Assembly (NCBI GenBank): GCA_964017145.1
Contig: OZ024849.1
Coordinates: 2,480,001 to 2,544,000, forward strand
DNA length: 64,000 nt
Direction: 5' to 3'
Source: Agrocybe praecox
Lineage: Eukaryota > Basidiomycota > Agaricomycetes > Agaricales > Agrocybaceae
Of the stretch, positions 1-13,285 are shown piece by piece. Under the pieces are notes generated by a model. The model had not been told where the DNA came from and made no database searches. It worked only from the letters and a program-made list of their open reading frames with translations. Position numbers and translations under genes: made by a program. The stretch's first letter is position 1. Every line of letters starts with the position of its first letter.

Positions 1-130
1 AAAAGACCCATCCGAAAGTTACAACAAACCCAATCCGATAGAATTGTTATATACATAAAAAATTAATAAAGAGAGAGAGCGTCCGTTCTTTCGAAAAGTC
101 CTTTTTTTGAACGTAAAATTTCCATCATCA

Positions 131-3100
131 TTAAACTCCTGGAACGGTAAATCCAGGAAGGTTGGGCCAGTTGCCCAATTGAGCGGGATCGCCTCCAATG
201 CGCACCCATTGAGAGTGAGAGGGAGTTGGCCCGTCCAAGATGAATAACTGATGCCATCCTGGAGGCGAAACTCCCGCATTAGGAGGGGCGGTGATTGAAC
301 AGGTTGTTCCAGAGCAACTAAATGCCGGGAAGATTGTTCGTGCACCCATTGCATTTCCGTGAGTGCTTGAAGTAGCTGTTGAGATGTGGTTGGAATCGTC
401 AGCTTCGCGTGGAAAGCACCTTGTAAAAGCAAGACTTACCAGCGACGAGAGAAACTCTCATTTTAGCAGTAGTTCCCTGGAAAAGCTTGACGTTGGTGAT
501 GGTATTTACAGATCCGTACGCCCAGTCGTTTTTAGGAAGAGTGAATGTCGGTTGAGTAAAGCCTTGGTTAAGGTAAGGTGGAATGTAGACCTTCAATAAA
601 GTCAGCGATGTCGAGTTTGAAGAGATAATAGATAACTAACCTCAACACGGAATTCTTCGGGGTATTTAACAGTGCCGTCGGGGTTATCAGTTTGAGGGTC
701 TGAGCCAGAGACTAGAATTCGTCCATCAGGAAGCAGAATTGCTTCGGAGTGGTACATGCGAGCGACGATGGTGTTATTGAGAATGGCGAAGCGAGAGCCG
801 ATTGGTTGTGTAGGATCGTAAAGGAGGGCATTCAGGTTCGGGTTGTTGGCCAGACCAAATCCTGCGACACCTTGAGTTGCACCGTTCAAGATCATGAAGG
901 TACCATCGGGCAAGGAGACCAGGTTGGGCATAACTCGCCTTGAAGGCTATCACAAGTTATTGAATAAGAGGGGATGTCAATGTTGAATGAACATAAAATT
1001 CTTACCATGCGTTCGAGGGTCCAGGTGGCGTTGGGAACTTCAGGAGAGATGGAGACACAATTATCAGTTGCGTCACCTCCGCCGTTGGTAGATCCACCAC
1101 AAATAAGTACTCTCAATGGGTCGGTGTATGGGGCAAATTGAGGGAACGGAACCGCGGCACCTGGGACCAGTTTAACATGTACTGCAGGATATCATGAATA
1201 AATTAGCAATCATACCTTCCAAAGGGTAAGTACGACCAGCCAAGACTAAAAAGATTGTCAGCGCCGAATTTAAAAATTTAAAAAAGGGTTTTACAGTTGT
1301 TGACATTTCCTGGCATATTTGGAAGACTCAAAATAGTATCAAAGGTGGTAGGGTTGAGGATACGGGCTTCGTTGAAGTATGCTGCATATTCCTTCATTTT
1401 AAAACACGTTTGACACACGATATCAGAGAAGGGGACGTACCGACGAAAATGTTTTTACTGGGAAGAACAAAGATGAAGGGGTACAAGTTGTTGGGATCCG
1501 TCCTTTCAAGGAAGTCCAAAGGCACCACAGTCGGACCTCCCGCAGGTTTGGGGAGAATTTCCAGGTTAGGTTGAGGAGCAGAATTGCTTCCGATTTCACC
1601 GCCCATGACCAAGATGGAACCGTTAGCCAAAACCGCAGCAGTTGGGTACCAGCGTGCTTTCTGTTGGAATATTTATTAGCTCAAGATGGACGGACGTCAA
1701 TGCGAAATCATCTTACTTGAAGAGACAGCTCATCGACATTTTCTTCCCAGTCAGTCGTTCCGTTGACACCAGCAGAGCCACTAGGGGTGTACAATCGCAC
1801 ACCAAAGTTCGACTCCTCGGCCCAACCAGCCACGTTGATCTGCCTGCCAGCTTTATCAGGCATAATAACACTACCAGAGCAGAAAACATCGGTCTTGATG
1901 TGCATTTCACGCCACATTGCAGAGAAATTGGATGATAAACTCAGATCCAACTCGTATGCACCAGTTGCATTTGGAATACTATTGGAGAAAATTTACGATG
2001 CGGTCAGTCATCGGGAACGTGTTTTTGGTTATGGAAATTTTTTACCCAGTTCCACCCTTTTCTAGGAAAGTCACTTTGTTGTTAATTCCCAATGTCGCAA
2101 TCAACGGAACAACAAGGCTGCCATGTAAATGAGCGGAAGTGGCAATACCGAGAAGAAGGCAATGACGTACCCAGGGACTGGAGTTGTCGAACATTTGGAA
2201 AGATTCTGTCAGAAGAGGTACCACCTTCCATGACGGAAGGCACTCACCGAAGAACTAAGGGCAGATGATCAACAAGGCACAAAATGTGTGAAAAAGGAAA
2301 TTTCGTAAACTCACCTCATATCGACCAATGTTGGTTGGAGTGCGCCAGTTGTTGGCCGTTCCGTTTGGACCGTTCCAGAAGTAGGTGTTGAGGCGATTGC
2401 CGTCGCCACAGAGGTGGACAGGATCTCCTGGGCAGGGAGTTGTGCATTCGCTTTCCGCTCCGAAAACTCCATTGTTATTCTTGACGTCAATAGTGTCACC
2501 GCAATCTACGATTTTCGTCAGTTTCTGGACCCTTAAGCACTGGTTATCAACTGACAGCATTCTTGACCGAACTAAACATATAAACGTAAGGGTCATAAGG
2601 GCAAATAGAGTTTAAGAGTTTTAGCTACCTCAACACCGGCGGCAGAGAATCCGAAGGCAGCACATTGGTTCATGCAAGCGAGAGCAGTGTTGTTTCCGAT
2701 CCAGATAATTTGATTCCCGAACATCTTTCCAGTGGCAGTTTCCCTATGTAAAAGCAATGAGCATGAGCCAACAGATGACGCAATAGAGACGAGGATAGAA
2801 AGAAATGATCACCTTAAGCAACCTGCATATGTCCAGTTTCCTGGCAAGTTCGTCTTCATGGCGGATGGAACAGGAAGCGCAGTAATGGGCTTAGACGAGT
2901 ACACAGAGAGTCGGTTAGGTCCTCCGCATGCTTGCCTGAGAGAATGTTGGCATTCGCAAGTTCGAGAGAGAGAGATGGAGTAGTGAATACGTACGTCGTG
3001 TTTCCAGCGCATCCCATATTACATGTAGTTGGATCAGACGCTATGACGGCGCCGTTGACAATACTGTTACCACAGACTACAAACAGGTCAGCAAATTTCC

Positions 3101-4900
3101 TTCAAAGCTCATGCAGAAAACCAAACGAAAACATACAGCATTGATCTGGAAAAGTTTATCTTAGTTTAGAAGATACATCTTGTTGAATGATGATGACGAG
3201 CACACCTGCGAATTCAGTACCAGCGACGGTAAAGTTTAAGGCCGCACACTGTGTGATGCAGGACTGGATCGTCAGAGTTTCGTCGCCAGGTTGTTGGTCG
3301 ATGAAGACACGTCCGTTGGCATTATCACTAAAAGAACGACAGTTAGTGTTATAAGATGAAGAGAGGATCTAAGAAAACGCTTACACCCAGCAAGCGTTGT
3401 AAGCCCATCCAGTTTGTAAGCCACTCAGAACAGGGAAGACTCCCGCCGCAGTTCCACCGTTGCCACCGCCGCCAGCTCCAGCTCCAGGAACCACAGGGAG
3501 ATCTGTGCCAGTGTAGTTGTACAAGTTCAATCTGTTGGGACCGCCGCAGAATTCCGAGCTATTGCCCTGACAGACCATGTTACAGTCCGTCGCCGCTGCA
3601 GGAGCGCCTCCATTACTTATTGTCGATGCGCAATCTGATGATATATGAAAGGAGATTAAAAGGGATCAGTAATGAAACATCATGGGCATATATTACTTAC
3701 AGCATTCACTGTAAGACAAAATAAGATGGATGGATGGATCAATTTCGGACCAGAAATAGACACAAACGCGACTTACTCTGCAAATTCAGTTCCGGATAAG
3801 CCAAAGCCAGCGTTAAAGCATGCAGTCGTGCAAGACTCGATAGTAACCTGGCCAGTTGGAGTAGTTGGGTTGGGAAGAGTACGTCCTGCTCCGTTGACAT
3901 TGTCACTGATGTGAGTGGCAGATCAGTATCAATCATTGGCATAAAACCGAAAAAAGGGGACATGGAAAAAGAAAGGGACAGAGTCAGCGTACACGTTTGT
4001 GTATAATTAAACCATCGAGGAGTGTAAATCCCGACGCAGATAAGTCACACGTACGTATAGCATCCGAGAGAGACCCATTTCCCAACGCTCGGCACGATAT
4101 GGGGTGCGGGTGGGGGGGTCTTGCCGTTCCAGAATAGGTTCAGCCGATTCCCAGCACCGCAGGGTTCATTCGCGTTTCCTGCACATGCCATATTACAATC
4201 CGTTATAGACGTGTTGGTGCCTCCTGGGGCAACAGTATTCCCGCAATCTGTTGGCAGAGAAAAGAAAGACAGAAAAATGGTCAGAACTGATCGAAGAACA
4301 GCAAACATATATTTTTGACATGCGCCGCTGGTCGAGAAGAAGCCGCCGAAGACGGGAAAGGAGAGAAAAACCTACAGCATTCGTCCTAGGTTTGAACACC
4401 GATAAGGACGATGGAAAAGGAAAGAGAGAATCAATCGGAAGAAGGTGAGGGGTTGGATGTGAGCCTAGCGGTGATAACGAGATGAAGAAGCATAACACGC
4501 ACAGCGAACTCCACACCCGAAAAGAAAAAGTTTTGCCCGTTGCAGAAGTTAATGCATGTCTCAATGGTCATAGTTGGGCTGGAGGTTGTTGCGCTCTGAA
4601 GCGTACGACCTGCACCGTTGACGTTGTCACTACACAAAAGCGCTCTTCAGTTGGACGCGTTCAATGATGCGGAGATCTACGCACAGGACACATCCTAGGG
4701 ATTGCCATCCTGTGGGAAGCTTGGCTGGAATTGCGACGCGTCGTTCAAGGGTTTGGAAATCTTCGTCCGAAGCACGTACGAGAATCTATAATTGAATATA
4801 TGTATGAATATGTTTGCACAACACGACGAGCACCTGAGGATGGACTCACAGGGACAGCCGCAAGGGCCAGTGAGAGATAGAGGGTATTGAGGATACCCAT
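131..4900 (-). CDS. Secreted glyoxal oxidase (copper radical oxidase) with four N-terminal WSC domains
   Basis: Expected to oxidise aldehydes such as glyoxal to acids and release H2O2 outside the cell, the role of this family in supplying peroxidases; WSC domains are thought to bind wall glucan. The start at 4900 opens a signal peptide ([17 protein letters not shown]), cut by an intron at 4849. Four WSC domains follow, each with a Cys-rich core such as [10 protein letters not shown] and CNMxC..CGGPNRL. The catalytic part runs from about 2130 to 131 and keeps the expected residues: Cys in VFCSGSV and Tyr in RWYPTAAV (the Tyr-Cys cofactor), the Tyr-His pair in [15 protein letters not shown], and a late His in THGNAMGAR. 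The C-terminal DUF1929-type domain ends in LPGFTVPGV before the stop at 131. Each WSC domain is split by a tiny exon encoding its E/QC part: 4376-4385, 3701-3708, 3137-3145 and 2556-2571. About 17 or more exons in total. The family call is firm; some exon edges are approximate. Confidence 0.9.
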
Positions 4901-7900
4901 CCTAAGTCGTTGTTGGGGGAGTAGCGCTGTTCTGCAGTCGGACAGTTTTTATATGAAGGGCGAAAGCCTGATGCTGATTTCGAGGCCGGAATGGATGATA
5001 GATCTGGACCAGGATTTAGTGCCTGGCTAAGAACTTCTTTTGCTTTTGACGGGAGGGAGAGATGGTGGACCGTAAGCGTGATGTACATACATACATACTT
5101 ACCTCGTAAAAGAAAGTTGCACGCCTATTTTTGCCAAGTACTAACAACAAAGCATCCATGCATCGCACAACCCCCTTCACACCGATTACGTCCTTTTCAA
5201 TTTTCAATAAGCCGTATACATAGATAGCATCAATTCGAGCCAGCGGACGGACATCTTCACCTGCGGCAGACGCGGTACATGAGCTCAGACGGCATTCAGG
5301 GTCAAATGGAGGTTTTTGGTATAAAAACATACATGTACAGCTGTCTCCGTTTTCCCGGTGGAAGCGAGAGAAGACTGCTTTGTGTTCATCATTGTAAGAT
5401 CGCGTGCACTTGTTGCCTTTCACGAACAAAGGATATGCGCTGTCAATGTGTTGTTGATTATTCTCAGAGTATCCTCCGAATGACCATAGTTGACTTGAGT
5501 TTACCTGGACAGATGTAACAACCCTACCACTCCCCCTGAAGGTGGATTGGAAACACAGTTCCAGAAGACATCTGGACGCGTAGGTACATAGCCTATGAGC
5601 AAGAATCATTGATATGAGTATAATTATCTCGACTGTTTGACTGGCTCACAGATGCCTGATAGATCCCTTCGGCGATGTCTTGCAAATGGATCAAGAACTT
5701 GTCAGGCCATGTATCTATTCGCCTTCATCCGGAGGGCCGCGCTGAACATCCGGGAAAGCGTCAGCATCGAGGAAGATTAAAAACTATCTTCACGTGTGAT
5801 TTTCCGATCCTTTTGATAGAATAAGCGGAGCGGAGTAGAGTTTCGGAGGTCAAAAATTCTGCTAAGAATTCGAAAATGAGTGCTTTTAACGAGATGCTTG
5901 CGCCACGAGCGAACCTGAACCCACCGAGTACCTTGATCAATGCTCGATTACTGACATCGGCAAGTAGATGATAAGAACATGAAACGGCCTCGCAGCATCT
6001 TGAGCTACAAGGACTCTGTACAGAGCCGAATAGAACTCCCACAGGAACGGTATCGGCCCAAGTCGAGGCATAAGCCGCCGTTCATCGTGAATGTCTGTCG
6101 TTCCATGTGACAACCATCAATAACAAGAGAGAAAGCTGTCAACTTCATTCTGTAACAAAAAATCGGGATAACATTTCTTGAGAGTGGGGGTGCTGTCCAA
6201 GTCCAAAATCCGTCGGTGATGGAAAGGCGATGGAATGTCAAAGAAAAAATGTTCACAGGGCCCATAATTGTTCCCAGCGCATCAGGCGATGATCGTTTTC
6301 TGTGCACTTTGGGTTGATGGGGCTGTGGCGATGTAATTTTAGACGGATGTATGCGCAGAAATGATGTTAGAGAGGATTGAAAATTGGAGTACTATTCCAA
6401 GACCCCGGAGAGTTCGTCAATCGTTCGACAAACTTGAGAATTTCGAAATAAGAATTAAAATGTCTGGAACGCTGATTAGGACAGAATGTTATTTTTCGGA
6501 TTTCGAGCACAGAATGTTGAAGACGTGTGCGGCCTCATTTTCTCTTGATATAAGGGCTATCGGATTGAGACCTTCAAGTTGGGTTGTTCTTTTAGCAACT
6601 ATAGCATCGAACACAAACAGACAGGCCTTGGAGAAGCTTTGACAGGCTGTGTACCTCAATTTGCTCCAAAGACGGCGCTAAAAATGCTCAAAGGGCATAT
6701 CGGCGGGCAATATATGGCTTTTCACTGTGCCTATTTGCGGATTTGAGGCAAAGACATTAGGGTCTTCGAGGACAGCAAACGCTTGATAAAAAAAGTTAGG
6801 TCCCAGTAGAACTTTCCGAGAGTAAGGAGGCTCACCTCGAGCCGTAGAGGACTCGAGTCAGGCAGTACAAGTATTGACACCTGAAGGAGTAATGAATTTC
6901 GAAAGTTTTTGAAAGTTTGAGTGAGCGATGCATTGAACATATGGTCAGGGCGCCAATCGTGACGCGTGAAGCTTGAGTTTGGGTTGACTGCCGAATTATG
7001 CTTTCCCCTGACCATCGCGGACAAGGCGCGTGACGTCATCTTAAGGTTGATCTTTGCTTGGGTCCGAGTAGGTATCAGGCTTTACAATATCGGGTAGCGA
7101 GAACCGTTGAACTACATTTGCACTCTGATGTAGGGAAAAGCCATTTCTCACCTTGCATTTTCTCTCTCTCTTTGGTTTGACCCACAACCTGTGCTCCCCA
7201 CCACATTTCATTTGAACCTTAGATTGAGTACTTTAAGTCCTTGAAGATTGAGCGGTCGCGTCGCGTGTTGATCTTGCTCGCTGAGTCGCAAACCAGTCCT
7301 TCGAGGATGATCTCGGTTTTCGATTCGCTTGCGAGGAACTCAAAATACAACCCCCCAAGTCCCTTGAATTTCTTGTGAATCTATTCCGTAAATCTCATGT
7401 CTTCGTGAATTTACGAGTCGAGTCTTTCCCTAGGCCGTCCAGAAAGGAATCCAATATTTGTTAGCGTCTTCTTGCACGATTCGGGATTTAAACTAGGTTT
7501 GGCAATTCACTCCTAACGCTGGCGCTTGTTTCTGTGAGAAAAAAGGGAGTTAATCGACGCGTCTTGAAAGACTAGTGGATGTTCGTGCTTACCCCGAGGC
7601 ACTATATGCACTAATTACATACGTATCCGACTAGCGTATCCCTGCAATAGCAATGATACAGAATCTTGGGATGTGATTGAGAAGTTTGAATCAGGCTTGC
7701 TAATGAGCTTTCCGGGGTCCTAGTATATACAACGACATCGAGTTTGCTGTCTCTTGTTCTCTTCCGCAGCAGGAACAGAAAAGCGACCGAAAACAAACTT
7801 GACGATGCCGAATAAGAAAGGAAGAACTCCTTGGAACCGAACAAGTGCGCTCAGAAATTTCAAGTGGCAAGAGCTGGGATGATGACCCAGATGGTTTTAT

Positions 7901-8270
7901 GAGAACAGCCAGACGGCGTCGTCACAGAAGAAAGCCTCGAACAAGGTTGTTTACGTGCAGAAATCGGCACAACGTCGGAGAAGAAATTAGTCAGCAGCTT
8001 TGAAAACTTTAAATGATAATAAAAGTAATAAAAAAATGAAAAGGATCAGTCAAAAGGTATACGGAATAGTTCGGCAGACCAAACAAAAGAGTGTTAACAA
8101 ATGGTCGGGATTCAAATTCAACCAAGACGCGCTCTCACAAATTTCTCCTCCGCAAATATTCCACTCGAACGGTAAGCCAACTTTAAAGTGCTCATCATGA
8201 ACTCTAAATTGAACATCTAATTCCCAACTCTTTCATTATCGCTGTCGACGATGCCTAGCCTTCTTCTGCA
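4901..8270. other. Intergenic region, no convincing gene
   Basis: This 3.4-kb stretch separates the minus-strand oxidase from the plus-strand WOPR gene, so it should hold both promoters. One 197-codon open frame lies at 5016-5609 on the minus strand, but its translation is Cys/Arg-rich, resembles no family I know and shows no splice pattern. Shorter frames at 5761-7040 look random. Nothing else is recognised. Confidence 0.6.
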
Positions 8271-9991
8271 ATGTCCCTGGGCCAACAGGCGCTCCAGCAG
8301 TCGTCTTCAACATGGACAGAGCCCCCATGGTCGGGGTGGATAGAAACAACTGGCGATGCCCTCCTCATCCTCGAGGCTGCTAGGAGAGGTCTAATACCCC
8401 GAGTAACTCGGCGCCTAGTGGATTCGGAGCGGAAGATGATCACCTCTGGTTCCGTCTTTGTGTTCGATGAAGATGAGAGTGGCATCAAGAGATGGACTGA
8501 TGGCTTTTTCTGGAGCCCCAGTCGCATCCTGGGCAACTTTCTCCTCTATAGAGAAACAGACAAACGCAGTGCAAGTCACAGGAACGCTCGCGCAGAATCA
8601 GAGTTGAACGACGGGATCACATATACTGATGGTACTAGGATAGATGGCCAACAGCTCAGTCGCCCTAGGAGTGATGGCATGGGTGGTGGCGTCGATAAAC
8701 AACGGGAAAGGACCCTCCTAGGCAGCTTGACGAACAGCTACAAGTTCAAGCCAGATGGTTTGATGAAAAAGGTTTGTCCTGCTGGCATCAATTGTCTGCG
8801 CATTTGTTGTTGAGATGTTTTCATCAGACTTTTTCTGTAACTATTGGCGGTGTTGCCCAACATCTGATTTCGTACTATAAAGTCGAGGACGTCGAGAATG
8901 GACGACTCCGTTCACCTTCTTCGTTGCCTGAACTTGCATCCCTCGATATCAGCCCGGAGTATCTGGACAAAACTCACTTCAGGAACCCTCCAAAGGTTGA
9001 AATAGGCGTTGATGGCATCCCACGTTATCGAGGCGAAGCAGACGATATTGATACTTCTGCAGGACTCCTAAGTGGCCCATTGTCATCCGGACCACCCCTT
9101 CTCTCAAATCAACGAGCTGCAGAAATGAGCACGAAACGTATGCATCGGTTTGATCCATATGGTACGCAGCCAGTTGCCAAACGACCCAGGAGGGACACCA
9201 AGGCTTCGCAATCCGACGAAGGCAGCACATCGACTGCCGAACCTATGTCTCCTCAAGCCAGTGGTAGTTCGTCAACTTCCCAGCCGGTGCCACCTACTCC
9301 AGCACAAACTGTCAGCGCCCCCGCAATATATCCAGAGCCAAATTTATCTCATCCAATCGCAGGGCAGCCACCGGCGCCACCTCCTGGTCCCTATCCGACA
9401 TACGGTTTACCACCGTTTTACCCAGTCCAAGGGTACTCCGCTCACCCTCCACCACCACCAGGACTCTATGCAGCACCCCCGCCCCCCCATCAGGTTGGTG
9501 TTCCGTACCCACCGCCCCCTGCTGCTGCCGGTGCACCAAATCCAGGCTCTCCACCTTCAATACCTCCTCAACCGGGGATGCCATACCCTCCTTATCCCGG
9601 ATTTATACACCATCCACCACCACAAGCACCAACGCCTGCCCAGCAGCAGCAACAACAACAACAACCATCCGCACCTCAGGTGCATGGCAGTGATTCATCG
9701 CAAGCAGGGCATGTCGCTCCGCAACCCCCTCATACCCAGCATCCTCCACCTCCACAACCGTACTATCCATTTTACCCGCACCCACCTCCACCGCATGGGT
9801 ATGCGCCTTATCCAGGACAATGGCCTGTTTATTCCGGCTATCCTCCTCCACCGCACCCTGTGCAGCATCCATCACTACCACATCTAGCGCCTGTTGCGCC
9901 TGTTGTTAATCCCCCGAAGGCAGAGACCCCTCCAAGTAGCCATGGTGTGAGTCAAGGCCAGGTGGGTGCTGGTGCAGGAGGAGGGACGTGA
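8271..9991 (+). CDS. WOPR (Gti1/Pac2 family) transcription regulator with long Pro-rich tail
   Basis: DNA-binding regulator of the fungal WOPR family (Wor1, Ryp1, Gti1, Pac2), which controls morphological switching, nutrient response and sporulation; it acts in the nucleus. Exon 1 is 8271-8771 and exon 2 is 8828-9991, joined in frame across a 56-nt intron, giving 554 residues. The first WOPR box lies at about residues 15-105, with ETTGDALLILEAARRGLIPR, SGSVFVFDE and the hallmark KRWTDG followed by WSPSRILGNFLLYRE. The second box (LTNSYKFKPDGLMKKTFSV then HLISYYKV) spans the splice junction, which confirms it. The remaining roughly 350 residues are low complexity: Pro/Tyr/His/Gly repeats (PPPPPG, YPPYPG), a short poly-Gln run and Ser/Thr-rich parts, as expected of an activation region. 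The start at 8271 sits about 15 codons before the conserved region. An upstream start or 5' UTR exon cannot be excluded. Confidence 0.93.
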
Positions 9992-11100
9992 TTTTGGGGG
10001 TTTTCGACCGATTCACGTTTGAATAAATGCCTTGCCGCCGATGTGTGTTGTCTGTTCGCCGCTGTCGACCACTTGTATGTAGTTTTTCTTCTTATCCTCT
10101 CCTCTGTTTCATTTGTCTATAATGTTGTCCTTTTTCGTCATCGCGTGTATATCTTTCATTCTCTTTTTCATCTTGCCTTTTCAGTTGTCTAACATCCAAT
10201 ATCCAGCCTTTGACCTCACTTACATCCTTTTTTTTTCGTATATAACATAACTTCTTCAATTCCGAGCCACCATTCGGCGCGTCCACATAAACGTAATGGA
10301 CGCATCACCGTTCTCTCTGAATCACCCCATTCATTCACTTGTTCCATACATTTGCTCTTTGGTAGCTTTTTAGTCTCTTTGTCTCTGGGTTTCCATGTGT
10401 CTCCGTGCCTATCTCTCCCAACTGTTCAGTCTGATGCTTGGTCGTCAGTCTGCCCCTCTCCTTTATTTTCAGCACGATTTGTCTGACCTGATACCCCTTC
10501 CTTTATGCATAGATATTCTATGCTGATTGATCACCATGTGGATCTTTTTTTCTTAATGCCGATGGTAGTGGTCGTCTCGTCGTGTTGTTTTCTTTTGTTC
10601 AATCTGGCTTTCCAACGGTTTTTATTTACATTTCTAGTTGTAACATATTTGTGCCCGACCCCGCTTTTGCCTCGTTTTCTTTAGTCGTACATTCTCCTGT
10701 GTTGCGAAACGAAGTTGTAGTATGCGTATGTCTTTCAGTCTGTCGCTCTCTTATTTCTTGTAAATGTTTTTTCTTTCCTTTCCGATTCTATCTCTCACAT
10801 AGTCACACTCCTGTCCATGGGGCCATTCCTATCTCTATACTTATCATTGATTGACTGCTTGCTCTGATTACTGCTACTTCACATTTATGACCACACTCCT
10901 TTTTGCCTCTTTGATTTCGATCCTTTTCTCTTTTTCGCCTTTTTTTTTGTGTGTCGCTTTCTGAATCCCCTGTCAAATACAGATACCCCTTTTTTCTTTA
11001 TTTAATTCTTCGTGTATTTAAAATAGCTTATAGCTTTTAATTTATATAAAATTTTATTTAATTGCTTATTGAAAGTTTGAACGTTCTCAACTTCTCATTG
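9992..11100. other. T/C-rich 3' flank of the WOPR gene
   Basis: About 1.1 kb of plus-strand DNA strongly enriched in T and C, with many TTTCTTT and CTCTC runs and few purine blocks. It holds no coding signal. It directly follows the WOPR stop codon, so a long 3' UTR followed by intergenic DNA is the simplest reading. A-rich stretches near 11025-11075 could mark the end of the transcript. Confidence 0.5.
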
Positions 11101-13285
11101 GTTGGTTGGTGGCGTACTTTTGCCGAGTTATTCTCCGATCTCCGTTGATTCTCCGCTTGCCGACTTTCGGAATTCGGGTTCGGAAGTTTTGAGCGGCGAC
11201 TTGATGAATACGAACCACGACTACGAAACCTGGTCTTTACGCATGAGGGTGCTGGGTGGCTTCGAGGTCAACGAAGAAACGGATATGTGAGGTCAAGAAA
11301 CATATTCCAGGGTTCCCAGATTTCTTTCTGTTAATTGGAACCCCGAGTTGAAGACGGAGTTCGGTGATCCCCAAATCTACGGTGAGCCTGACATCTTGTA
11401 TCACTAGAAATGCACACATACTTATTACTCACTACTCTACTATCTTAGAATACGAAATCTTCTCTTGAAGCCCGAGGTCAATGACTACAGATCGGTATTA
11501 GAATTGAATGACTACCATAGTTTGCTCTCTGTCAATCTTCCTCCCCGAGGCATTAGAATTCAGGGTACCAGCAGACAGCATTTATGGCATAAATTTCAGC
11601 GTGTTCTATCCCGCGAGATACGAGTCCAGCGATTAATTTGGACCAGCCTAGCGTGGACTAGCTCTTCTAGGTCACTGTGCTTGGCTTTTTCTCCGTGACA
11701 GTCTGCCAACAATCTTGATGAGCTGTATTCTCTTTACTCGTCCTATGTCACAACATCGGCTGCCGCGCCTCGTTGGAACCCAGCGTCTTTATGTGCCTTT
11801 TGTTATGATTTACGTATATTTATCTTTTAAGGCGCCGACAAATCCGTTGAATCGGCGACGGACCAGACCACAGGGGTACCACAATACCCCATGTTTACGC
11901 CGAAATCAATGTTTAGAAACATATTGGGTTCGGCGTCCCGAGTTCAGTACATATTCATGCTCTGACAGGACTCAATCTGGCACACTGTAAAGAAGTACAT
12001 TCCGTCATTGACAAGCGGACGCTTTACCCAGGAGTTTGACGTTCAATGTTTCTCGGCCGGTCAACCAGGATCCTAACGTTGGATGTTCTGCGCATATAAC
12101 CATCGGATCCTCACGGTATGTCGCTACCAGTGCGAATATTGCAAGGTGCGGTATGATGCTCAGGCTGCAGTGGTTTTCAGGAACAGTGCTGACGTTCTAG
12201 AAGAGCTGTCCGTGATGCATTCTATTTTACCTTTTGGCAGCTGTCCAAGGCTGGGAAATGCATACTCTTGAGAGGGGCCCGGTCCCGACTGTATAAACAC
12301 CACACTATCGCTCCTTCTGCGATACTATATTCAATTCTCAACGCGTGGTTTGAGATCGCTCTACACGCTAAAACCTCGTTCATGCAAGCAGTGTATGGCT
12401 TCCGGGAATAACAATTCGTTCAGGTATCAACGATTCTGTGATTTATCAATGATGGTGCGGATTGAGGCCGCCACCGCAGTCGAGTACTCCCCACGATGTG
12501 TACGTTTCCACTTAGAAGAGTTCAGAAATGTGACGAAAATACCAAGTTATTTACGGAAACTTTTATTGAGCCCAAGAATAATTAGTATCATCATTGTATT
12601 CTTAGACTCAAGATATTTTCATCTGTACCGTAACTCAGCACCCAGTTTGAGAAGTGGCTCCTTCAGCTTCCAGTGGTACCGGTACCATCTTCTGATTCCT
12701 TCCCTGAGTACTACCCATACATACATCAAAACACTTGATTCAAATTACCGGCAGAACTGAACATATCTTGATATCAATATCCCATCGCATACTGGTACCC
12801 ATGTCGTTTATCACTGTGTTCCAGAAGCTTTTAAATTGATTTCTGCAAGCGGCAGCGCACATTGAGAGACTTGAGCTTGAGTAACGAATTCTCCATATAG
12901 TGAGCGGCAAGTGCTTCCTACTATCTATGTGATGGTCGTTTCATAGGCAAAGGTAATGACAGAAGCAGTATCTGAGAGCCCGTCACGAGCAATCCCTCCT
13001 TTTTGCTCTAGGTACGAAGATAGATTATTGAAACGTTTGTTTGTTTCTTGTATGTTTTCGATTTGAAGTTCAGGAGGATGCATCAGCCCGCTGTCGGTAT
13101 GCATAAACAAACGGAGATATCAGCATACAGCGACAGCGACTGGCCAGCCAAATCGCAGTGTTCTTTTAGACGGTGGCAGAGCGGCAATTGTCACTCAAGC
13201 TCAAGTACGACCATTCTTGTTGACTCCGGCTCCTAGTATAGTATCCGTGTATTTGCTTCAAAAGACGTGGCAGCCAGGCGACCGT
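11101..13285. other. Gene-poor stretch, nothing recognised
   Basis: Open frames here are short (60-136 codons), lie on both strands and resemble no known family. Base composition is ordinary. Some may be decayed exons, but I can support no gene. Confidence 0.5.

Noticed and set aside
5016..5609. 197-codon open frame on the minus strand between the oxidase and WOPR genes
   Set aside because: Composition is Arg/Cys/Ser-rich with no hydrophobic core or known motif, and neighbouring frames give no exons to join. Likely chance.
9150..9887. 245-codon plus-strand frame inside the WOPR gene
   Set aside because: It is the +1 shadow of the Pro-rich tail; the His/Leu/Arg-rich translation arises from CCA/CAT-rich codons.
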